DNA from: Balanoglossus misakiensis | Taxonomy: Eukaryota; Hemichordata | NCBI GenBank assembly: GCA_040954595.2 | Contig: CM082590.2 | Location: forward strand, 2,790,001 to 2,854,000 | DNA: 64,000 nt | Direction of reading: 5' to 3' | Part shown: positions 51,440-62,004 of the stretch, piece after piece | Position numbering within the stretch: the stretch's first letter is position 1 | How the letters are laid out: every line of letters begins with the position of its first letter | Made by a program: the position numbers and the translations under genes | Notes under the pieces: model-generated | Databases searched by the model: none | The model's input: only the letters and a program-made list of their open reading frames with translations | What the model was told of the DNA's origin: nothing

Positions 51440-54400
51440 GTACAATTTCCATGGTTACTTCCAAACAGCCTCGTTTATTTACCGATTTCTGTTGTGAGGC
51501 GCAGAACACATGATAGGCCTATGCGCATAAGACATTTTTCCACTAGACTCTGTAGATCGACGGATAGTTCTAAAATTTCCATGGTTGCTTCCAAACAGCC
51601 TCGTTTATTTACCGAATTCTGTTGTGAGGCGCAGAGCACGTAATAGGCCTATGCGCATAAGAAAGTTTTCCACCAGACTCTGTAGATCGACGGATAGTTG
51701 TAAAATTTCCATGGTTGCTTCCAAACAGCCTCGTTTATTTACCGATTTCTGTTGTGATGCGCAGAACACATAGATAGGCATATGTGCATAATAAAGTTTT
51801 CCACTAGACTCTGTAGATCGAGAGATAGTTCTAAAATTTCCATGGTTGCTTCCAAACACAGCCTCGTTTGTTTACACAATTCTGTTGTGATGCGCAGAAC
51901 ACATATATAGGCCTATGCGCATAATAACGTTTTCCACTAGACTCTGTAGATCGACGGATAGTTGTAAAATTTCCATGGTTGCTTTCAAACAGCCTCGTTT
52001 ATTTACCGAATTCTGTTGTGAGGCGCAGAACACATAGATAGGCATATGTGCATAAGAAAGTTTTCCACTATAGACTCTGTAGATCGAGAGATAGTTCTAA
52101 AGTGTCCATGGTTGCTTCCAAACACAGCCTCGTTTGTTTACAAAATTCTGTTGTGATGCGCAGAACACATATATAGGCCTATGCGCATAAGAACGTTTCC
52201 ACTAGACTCTGTAGATCGACGGATAGCTGTAAAATTTCCATGGTTGCTTTTAAACAGCCTCGTTTATTTACCGATTTCTGTTGTGAGGCGCAGAACACAT
52301 AGATAGGCATATGTGCATAAGAAAGTTTTCCACTATAGACTCTGTAGATCGAGAGATAGTTCTAAAATGTCCATGGTTGCTTCCAAACACAGCCTCGTTT
52401 ATTTACCGATTTCTGTTGTGATGCGCATAACACATAGATAGGCCTATGCGCATAAGAACGTTTTCCACTAGACTCTGTAGATCGACGGATAGTTCTAAAA
52501 TTTCAATGGTTGCTTCCAAACAGCCTCGTTTATTTACCGAATTCTGTTGTGATGCGCAGAACACATGATAGGACTATGCGCATAAGAAATTTTTCCACCA
52601 GACTCTGTAGATCGACGGATAGTTGTAAAATTTCCATGGTTGCTTCCAAACAGCATCGTTTATTTACCGAATTCTGTTGTGAGGCGCAGAACACGTAATA
52701 GGTCTATGCGCATAAGGAAGTTTTCCAGTAGACTCTGTAGATCGACGGATAGTTGTACAATTTCCATGGTTGCTTCCAAACAGCCTCTTTTATTTACCGA
52801 TTTCTGTTGTGAGGCGCAGAACACATGATAGGCCTATGCGCATAAGACATTTTTCCACTAGACTCTGTAGATCGACGGATAGTTCTAAAATTTCCATGGT
52901 TGCTTCCAAACAGCCTCGTTTATTTACCGAATTCTGTTGTGAGGCGCAGAGCACGTAATAGGCCTATGCGCATAAGAAAGTTTTCCACCAGACTCTGTAG
53001 ATCGACGGATAGTTGTAAAATTTCCATGGTTGCTTCCAAACAGCATCGTTTATTTACCGAATTCTGTTGTGAGGCGCAGAACACGTAATAGGTCTATGCG
53101 CATAAGGACGTTTTCCACTAGACTCTGTAGATCGACGGATAGTTGTACAATTTCCATGGTTGCTTCCAAACAGCCTCTTTTATTTACCGATTTCTGTTGT
53201 GAGGCGCAGAACACATGATAGGCCTATGCGCATAAGACATTTTTCCACTAGACTCTGTAGATCGACGGATAGTTCTAAAATTTCCATGGTTGCTTCCAAA
53301 CAGCCTCGTTTATTTACCGAATTCTGTTGTGAGGCGCAGAGCACGTAATAGGCCTATGCGCATAAGAAAGTTTTCCACCAGACTCTGTAGATCGACGGAT
53401 AGTTGTAAAATTTCCATGGTTGCTTCCAAACAGCCTCGTTTATTTACCGATTTCTGTTGTGATGCGCAGAACACATAGATAGGCATATGTGCATAATAAA
53501 GTTTTCCACTAGACTCTGTAGATCGAGAGATAGTTCTAAAATTTCCATGGTTGCTTCCAAACACAGCCTCGTTTGTTTACACAATTCTGTTGTGATGCGC
53601 AGAACACATATATAGGCCTATGCGCATAATAACGTTTTCCACTAGACTCTGTAGATCGACGGATAGTTGTAAAATTTCCATGGTTGCTTTCAAACAGCCT
53701 CGTTTATTTACCGAATTCTGTTGTGAGGCGCAGAACACATAGATAGGCATATGTGCATAAGAAAGTTTTCCACTATAGACTCTGTAGATCGAGAGATAGT
53801 TCTAAAGTGTCCATGGTTGCTTCCAAACACAGCCTCGTTTGTTTACAAAATTCTGTTGTGATGCGCAGAACACATATATAGGCCTATGCGCATAAGAACG
53901 TTTCCACTAGACTCTGTAGATCGACGGATAGCTGTAAAATTTCCATGGTTGCTTTTAAACAGCCTCGTTTATTTACCGATTTCTGTTGTGAGGCGCAGAA
54001 CACATAGATAGGCATATGTGCATAAGAAAGTTTTCCACTATAGACTCTGTAGATCGAGAGATAGTTCTAAAATGTCCATGGTTGCTTCCAAACACAGCCT
54101 CGTTTATTTACCGATTTCTGTTGTGATGCGCATAACACATAGATAGGCCTATGCGCATAAGAACGTTTTCCACTAGACTCTGTAGATCGACGGATAGTTC
54201 TAAAATTTCAATGGTTGCTTCCAAACAGCCTCGTTTATTTACCGAATTCTGTTGTGATGCGCAGAACACATGATAGGACTATGCGCATAAGAAATTTTTC
54301 CACCAGACTCTGTAGATCGACGGATAGTTGTAAAATTTCCATGGTTGCTTCCAAACAGCATCGTTTATTTACCGAATTCTGTTGTGAGGCGCAGAACACG

Positions 54401-54695
54401 TAATAGGTCTATGCGCATAAGGAAGTTTTCCACTAGACTCTGTAGATCGACGGATAGTTGTACAATTTCCATGGTTGCTTCCAAACAGCCTCTTTTATTT
54501 ACCGATTTCTGTTGTGAGGCGCAGAACACATGATAGGCCTATGCGCATAAGACATTTTTCCACTAGACTCTGTAGATCGACGGATAGTTCTCAAATTTCC
54601 ATGGTTGCTTCCAAACAGCCTCGTTTATTTACCGAATTCTGTTGTGAGGCGCAGAGCACGTAATAGGCCTATGCGCATAAGAAAGTTTTCCACCA
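51440..54695 (+). repeat. 1,705-bp duplication with an internal 390-bp doubling
   Basis: Bases of about 51,440-52,990 match 53,145-54,695 at offset 1,705. Shared private variants are cctcttttatttacc, ctaaagtgtccatgg and gtttacacaattc. Between them, 52,640-53,029 is doubled at 53,030-53,419 (offset 390, exactly three monomers of 130 bp). Confidence 0.85.
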
Positions 54696-57530
54696 GACTC
54701 CGTAGATCGACGGATAGTTGTAAAATTTCCATGGTTGTTTCCAAACACAGCCTCGTTCATTTACAAAATTCTGTTGTTATGCGCTGAACACATACATATG
54801 CCTATGCGCATAAGAAAGTTTCCACTAGACTCTGTAGATCGACGGATTGTTCTAAAATTTCCATGATTGCTTCCAAACACATCCTCGATTATTTACAAAA
54901 TTCTGTTGTGATGCGCAGAACACATAGATAGGCCTATGCGCATATGAACGTTTTCCACTATACACTGTAGATCGAGAGATAGTTCTAAAACTTCCATGTT
55001 TGCTTCCAAACAGCCTCGTTTATATGCGGAATTCTGTTTTGAGGCGCAGAACACATAGATAGGCATATGTGAATAAGAAAGTTTTCACTATAGACTCTGT
55101 AGATCGAGAGATAGTTGTAAAATTTCCATGGTTGCTTCCAAACAGCCTCGTTTATTTACCGATTTCTGTTGTGAGGCGCAGAACACATAGATAGGCCTAT
55201 GCGCATAAAAAACTTTTCAACTTTAGATCAACGGATAGTTCAAAAATTTCCATGGTTGTTTCCAAACAGCCTCGTTTATTTACCGAATTCTGTTGTGATG
55301 CGTAGAACACATACATATGCCTATGCGCATAAGAAAGTTTTCCACTAGACTCCGTAGATCGACGAATAGTTCTAAAATGTCCATGGTTGCTTCCAAACAA
55401 AGCCTGGTTTGTTTACAAAATTCTGTTGTGATGCGCAGAACACATAGATAGGCCTATGCGCATATGAACGTTTTCCACTATACTCTGTAGATCGAGAGTT
55501 AGTTCTAAAATTTCCATGTTTGCTTCCAAACAGCCTCGTTTATTTACGGAATTCTGTTTTGAGGCGCAGAACACATAGATAGGCATATGTGCATAAGAAA
55601 GTTTTCGACTATAGACTCTGTACATCGAGAGATAGTTCTAAAATTTCCATGGTTGCTTCCAAACACAGCCTCGTTTGTTTACAAAATTCTGTTGTGATGC
55701 GCAGAACACATATATAGGCCTATGCGCATAAGAACGTTTTCCACTAGACTCTGTAGATCGACGGATAGTTCTAAAATTTCCATGGTTGCTTCCAAACAGC
55801 CTCGTTTATTTACCGAATTCTGTTGTGAGGCACAAAACACATAGATAGGCCTATGTGCATAAGAAAGTTTTCCACTATAGACTCTGTAGATCGAGAGATA
55901 GTTCTAAAATGTCCATGGTTGCTTTCAAACACAGCCTCGTTTGTTTACAAAATTCTTTTGTGATGCGCAGAACACATATATAGGCCTATGCGCATAAGAA
56001 CGTTTTCCACTAGACTCTGTAGATCGACGGATAGTTGTAAAATTTCCATGGTTGCTTCCAAACAGCCTCGTTTATTTACCGAATTCTGTTGTGAGGCGCA
56101 GAGCACGTAATAGGCCTATGCGCATAAGAAAGTTTTCCACCAGACTCCGTAGATCGACGGATAGTTGTAAAATTTCCATGGTTGTTTCCAAACACAGCCT
56201 CGTTCATTTACAAAATTCTGTTGTTATGCGCTGAACACATACATATGCCTATGCGCATAAGAAAGTTTCCACTAGACTCTGTAGATCGACGGATTGTTCT
56301 AAAATTTCCATGATTGCTTCCAAACACATCCTCGATTATTTACAAAATTCTGTTGTGATGCGCAGAACACATAGATAGGCCTATGCGCATATGAACGTTT
56401 TCCACTATACACTGTAGATCGAGAGATAGTTCTAAAACTTCCATGTTTGCTTCCAAACAGCCTCGTTTATATGCGGAATTCTGTTTTGAGGCGCAGAACA
56501 CATAGATAGGCATATGTGAATAAGAAAGTTTTCCACTATAGACTCTGTAGATCGAGAGATAGTTGTAAAATTTCCATGGTTGCTTCCAAACAGCCTCGTT
56601 TATTTACCGATTTCTGTTGTGAGGCGCAGAACACATAGATAGGCCTATGCGCATAAAAAACTTTTCAACTTTAGATCAACGGATAGTTCAAAAATTTCCA
56701 TGGTTGTTTCCAAACAGCCTCGTTTATTTACCGAATTCTGTTGTGATGCGTAGAACACATACATATGCCTATGCGCATAAGAAAGTTTTCCACTAGACTC
56801 CGTAGATCGACGAATAGTTCTAAAATGTCCATGGTTGCTTCCAAACAAAGCCTGGTTTGTTTACAAAATTCTGTTGTGATGCGCAGAACACATAGATAGG
56901 CCTATGCGCATATGAACGTTTTCCACTATACTCTGTAGATCGAGAGTTAGTTCTAAAATTTCCATGTTTGCTTCCAAACAGCCTCGTTTATTTACGGAAT
57001 TCTGTTTTGAGGCGCAGATCACATAGATAGGCATATGTGCATAAGAAAGTTTTCGACTATAGACTCTGTACATCGAGAGATAGTTCTAAAATTTCCATGG
57101 TTGCTTCCAAACACAGCCTCGTTTGTTTACAAAATTCTGTTGTGATGCGCAGAACACATATATAGGCCTATGCGCATAAGAACGTTTTCCACTAGACTCT
57201 GTAGATCGACGGATAGTTCTAAAATTTCCATGGTTGCTTCCAAACAGCCTCGTTTATTTACCGAATTCTGTTGTGAGGCACAAAACACATAGATAGGCCT
57301 ATGTGCATAAGAAAGTTTTCCACTATAGACTCTGTAGATCGAGAGATAGTTCTAAAATGTCCATGGTTGCTTTCAAACACAGCCTCGTTTGTTTACAAAA
57401 TTCTTTTGTGATGCGCAGAACACATATATAGGCCTATGCGCATAAGAACGTTTTCCACTAGACTCTGTAGATCGACGGATAGTTGTAAAATTTCCATGGT
57501 TGCTTCCAAACAGCCTCGTTTATTTACCGA
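54605..57530 (+). repeat. 1,448-bp tandem duplication
   Basis: Bases of about 54,605-56,052 and 56,053-57,500 are near-identical. The offset is 1,447 at the left and 1,448 after a single-base indel (ttttcactatag near 55,085 against ttttccactatag). Shared unusual changes are ggattgttctaaaa, ctcgattatttac, tttatatgcgg, ttttcgactatag and gaggcacaaaacac. The number of shared rare variants makes a very recent event likely. Confidence 0.88.
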
Positions 57531-60500
57531 ATTCTGTTGTGAGGCACAGAACACATAGATAGGCCTATGTGCATAAGAAAGTTTTCCACTATAGACTCTG
57601 TAGATCGAGAGATAGTTCTAAAATGTCCATGGTTGCTTCCAAACACAGCCTCGTTTGTTTACAAAATTCTGTTGTGATGCGCAGAACACATATATAGGCC
57701 TATGCGCATAATAACGTTTTCCACTAGACTCTGTAGATTCGACGGATAGTTGTAAAATTTCCATGGTTGCTTCCAAACAGCCTCGTTAATTTACCGAATT
57801 CTGTTGTGAGGCGCAGAACACATAGATAGGCATATGTGCATAAGAAAGTTTTCCACTATAGACTCTGTAGATCGAGAGATAGTTCTAAAATGTCCATGGT
57901 TGCTACCAAACACAGCCTCGTTTGTTTACAAAATTCTGTTGTGATGCGCAGAACACATATATAGGCCTATGCGCTTAAGAACGTTTCCACTAGACTCTGT
58001 AGATCGACGGATAGCTATACAATTTCCATGGTTGCTTCCAAACAGCCTCGTTTATTTACCGATTTCTGTTGTGAGGCGCAGAACACATGATAGGCCTATG
58101 CGCATAAGAAAGTTTTCCACCAGACTCCGTAGATCGACGGATAGTTGTAAAATTTCCATGGTTGTTTCCAAACACAGCCTCGTTCATTTACAAAATTCTG
58201 TTGTTATGCGCTCAACACATACATATGCCTATGCGCATAAGAAAGTTTCCACTAGACTCTGTAGATCGACGGATAGTTCTAAAATTTCCATGATTGCTTC
58301 CAAACACATCCTCGATTATTTACAAAATTCTGTTGTGATGCGCAGAACACATAGATAGGCCTATGCGCATATGAACGTTTTCCACTATACACTGTAGATC
58401 GAGAGATAGTTCTAAAACTTCCATGTTTGCTTCCAAACAGCCTCGTTTATTTGCGGAAATCTGTTTTGAGGCGCAGAACACATAGATAGGCATATGTGAA
58501 TAAGAAAGTTTTCCACTTTAGATCAACGGATAGTTCAAAAATTTCCATGGTTGTTTCCAAACAGCCTCGTTTATTTACCGAATTCTGTTGTGATGCGTAG
58601 AACACATACATATGCCTATGCGCATAAGAAAGTTTTCCACTAGACTCCGTAGATCGACGAATAGTTCTAAAATGTCCATGGTTGCTTCCAAACAAAGCCT
58701 GGTTTGTTTACAAAATTCTGTTGTGATGCGCAGAACACATAGATAGGCCTATGCGCATATGAACGTTTTCCACTATACTCTGTAGATCGAGAGTTAGTTC
58801 TAAAATTTCCATGTTTGCTTCCAAACAGCCTCGTTTATTTACGGAATTCTGTTTTGAGGCGCAGAACACATAGATAGGCATATGTGCATAAGAAAGTTTT
58901 CCACTATAGACTCTGTAGATCGAGAGATAGTTCTGAAATTTCCATGGTTGCTTCCAAACACAGCCTCGTTTGTTTACAAAATTCTGTTGTGATGCGCAGA
59001 ACACATATATAGGCCTATGCGCATAAGAACGTTTTCCACTAGACTCTGTAGATCGACGGATAGTTCTAAAATTTCCATGGTTGCTTCCAAACAGCCTCGT
59101 TTATTTACCGAATTCTGTTGTGAGGCACAGAACACATAGATAGGCCTATGTGCATAAGAAAGTTTTCCACTATAGACTCTGTAGATCGAGAGATAGTTCT
59201 AAAATGTCCATGGTTGCTTTCAAACACAGCCTCGTTTGTTTACAACATTCTTTTGTGATGCGCAGAACACATATATAGGCCTATGCGCATAAGAACGTTT
59301 TCCACTAGACTCTGTAGATCGACGGATAGTTGTAAAATTTCCATGGTTGCTTCCAAACAGCCTCGTTTATTTACCGAATTCTGTTGTGAGGCACAGAACA
59401 CATAGATAGGCCTATGTGCATAAGAAAGTTTTCCACTATAGACTCTGTAGATCGAGAGATAGTTCTAAAATGTCCATGGTTACTTCCAAACACAGCCTCG
59501 TTTGTTTACAAAATTCTGTTGTGATGCGCAGAACACATATATAGGCCTATGCGCATAATAACGTTTTCCACTAGACTCTGTAGATCGACGGATAGTTGTA
59601 AAATTTCCATGGTTGCTTCCAAACAGCCTCGTTTATTTACCGAATTCTGTTGTGAGGCGCAGAACACATAGATAGGCATATGTGCATAAGAAAGTTTTCC
59701 ACTATAGACTCTGTAGATCGAGAGATAGTTCTAAAATGTCCATGGTTGCTACCAAACACAGCCTCGTTTGTTTACAAAATTCTGTTGTGATGCGCAGAAC
59801 ACATATATAGGCCTATGCGCATAAGAACGTTTCCACTAGACTCTGTAGATCGACGGATAGCTATACAATTTCCATGGTTGCTTCCAAACAGCCTCGTTTA
59901 TTTACCGATTTCTGTTGTGAGGCGCAGAACACATGATAGGCCTATGCGCATGAGACATTTTTCCACTAGACTCTGTAGATCGACGGATAGTTGTAAAATT
60001 TCATGGTTGCTTCCAAATACAGCCTCGTTTATTTACCGATTTCTGTTGTGATGCGCATAACACATAGATAGGCCTATGCGCATAAGAACGTTTTCCACTA
60101 GACTTTGTAGATCGACGGATAGTTGTACAATGTCCATGGTTGCTTCCAAACAGCCTCGTTTATTTACCGAATTGTGTTGTGAGGCGCAGAACACGTAATA
60201 GGTCTATGCGCATAAGGAAGTTTTCCACCAGACTCTGTAGATCGACGGATAGTTGTACAATTTCCATGGTTGCTTCCAAACAGCCTCGTTTATTTACCGA
60301 TTTCTGTTGTGAGGCGCAGAACACATGATAGGCCTATGCGCATAAGACATTTTTCCACTAGACTCTGTAGATCGACGGATAGTTCTAAAATTTCCATGGT
60401 TGCTTCCAAACAGCCTCGTTTATTTACCGAATTCTGTTGTGAGGTGCAGAGCACGTAATAGGCCTATGCGCATAAGAAAGTTTTCCACCAGACTCTGTAG

Positions 60501-61980
60501 ATCGACGGATAGTTGTAAAATTTCCATGGTTGCTTCTAAACAGCCTCGTTTATTTACCGATTTCTGTTGTGATGCGCAGAACACATAGATAGGCATATGT
60601 GCATAAAAAAGTTTTCCACTAGACTCTGTAGATCGAGAGATAGTTCTAAAATTTCCATGGTTGCTTCCAAACAGCCTCGTTTATTTACGGAATTCTGTTT
60701 TGAGGCGCAGAACACATAGATAGGCATATGTGCATAAGAAAGTTTTCCACTATAGACTCTGTACATCGAGAGATAGTTCTAAAATTTCCATGGTTGCTTC
60801 CAAACACAGCCTCGTTTGTTTACAAAATTCTGTTGTGATGCGCAGAACACATATATAGGCCTATGCGCATAAGAACGTTTTCCACTAGACTCTGTAGATC
60901 GACGGATAGTTCTAAAATTTCCATGGTTGCTTCCAAACAGCCTCGTTTATTTACCGAATTCTGTTGTGAGGCACAGAACACATAGATAGGCCTATGTGCA
61001 TAAGAAAGTTTTCCACTATAGACTCTGTAGATCGAGAGATAGTTCTAAAATGTCCATGGTTGCTTTCAAACACAGCCTCGTTTGTTTACAACATTCTTTT
61101 GTGATGCGCAGAACACATATATAGGCCTATGCGCATAAGAACGTTTTCCACTAGACTCTGTAGATCGACGGATAGTTGTAAAATTTCCATGGTTGCTTCC
61201 AAACAGCCTCGTTTATTTACCGAATTCTGTTGTGAGGCACAGAACACATAGATAGGCCTATGTGCATAAGAAAGTTTTCCACTATAGACTCTGTAGATCG
61301 AGAGATAGTTCTAAAATGTCCATGGTTGCTTCCAAACACAGCCTCGTTTGTTTACAAAATTCTGTTGTGATGCGCAGAACACATATATAGGCCTATGCGC
61401 ATAATAACGTTTTCCACTAGACTCTGTAGATCGACGGATAGTTGTAAAATTTCCATGGTTGCTTCCAAACAGCCTCGTTTATTTACCGAATTCTGTTGTG
61501 AGGCGCAGAACACATAGATAGGCATATGTGCATAAGAAAGTTTTCCACTATAGACTCTGTAGATCGAGAGATAGTTCTAAAATGTCCATGGTTGCTACCA
61601 AACACAGCCTCGTTTGTTTACAAAATTCTGTTGTGATGCGCAGAACACATATATAGGCCTATGCGCATAAGAACGTTTCCACTAGACTCTGTAGATCGAC
61701 GGATAGCTATACAATTTCCATGGTTGCTTCCAAACAGCCTCGTTTATTTACCGATTTCTGTTGTGAGGCGCAGAACACATGATAGGCCTATGCGCATGAG
61801 ACATTTTTCCACTAGACTCTGTAGATCGACGGATAGTTGTAAAATTTCATGGTTGCTTCCAAATACAGCCTCGTTTATTTACCGATTTCTGTTGTGATGC
61901 GCATAACACATAGATAGGCCTATGCGCATAAGAACGTTTTCCACTAGACTTTGTAGATCGACGGATAGTTGTACAATGTC
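57200..61980 (+). repeat. Overlapping 1,846-bp duplication series
   Basis: The landmark at 57,969 recurs at 59,815 and 61,661, each step 1,846 bp. The variants gatagctatacaatttcc and gtttacaacattctttt are shared among copies. The first copy carries an internal replacement after 58,090, where a type A/D cassette takes the place of the gcatgagacattttt monomer. The series is therefore interrupted, not perfect. Confidence 0.8.
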
Positions 61981-62004
61981 CATGGTTGCTTCCAAACAGC
62001 CTCG

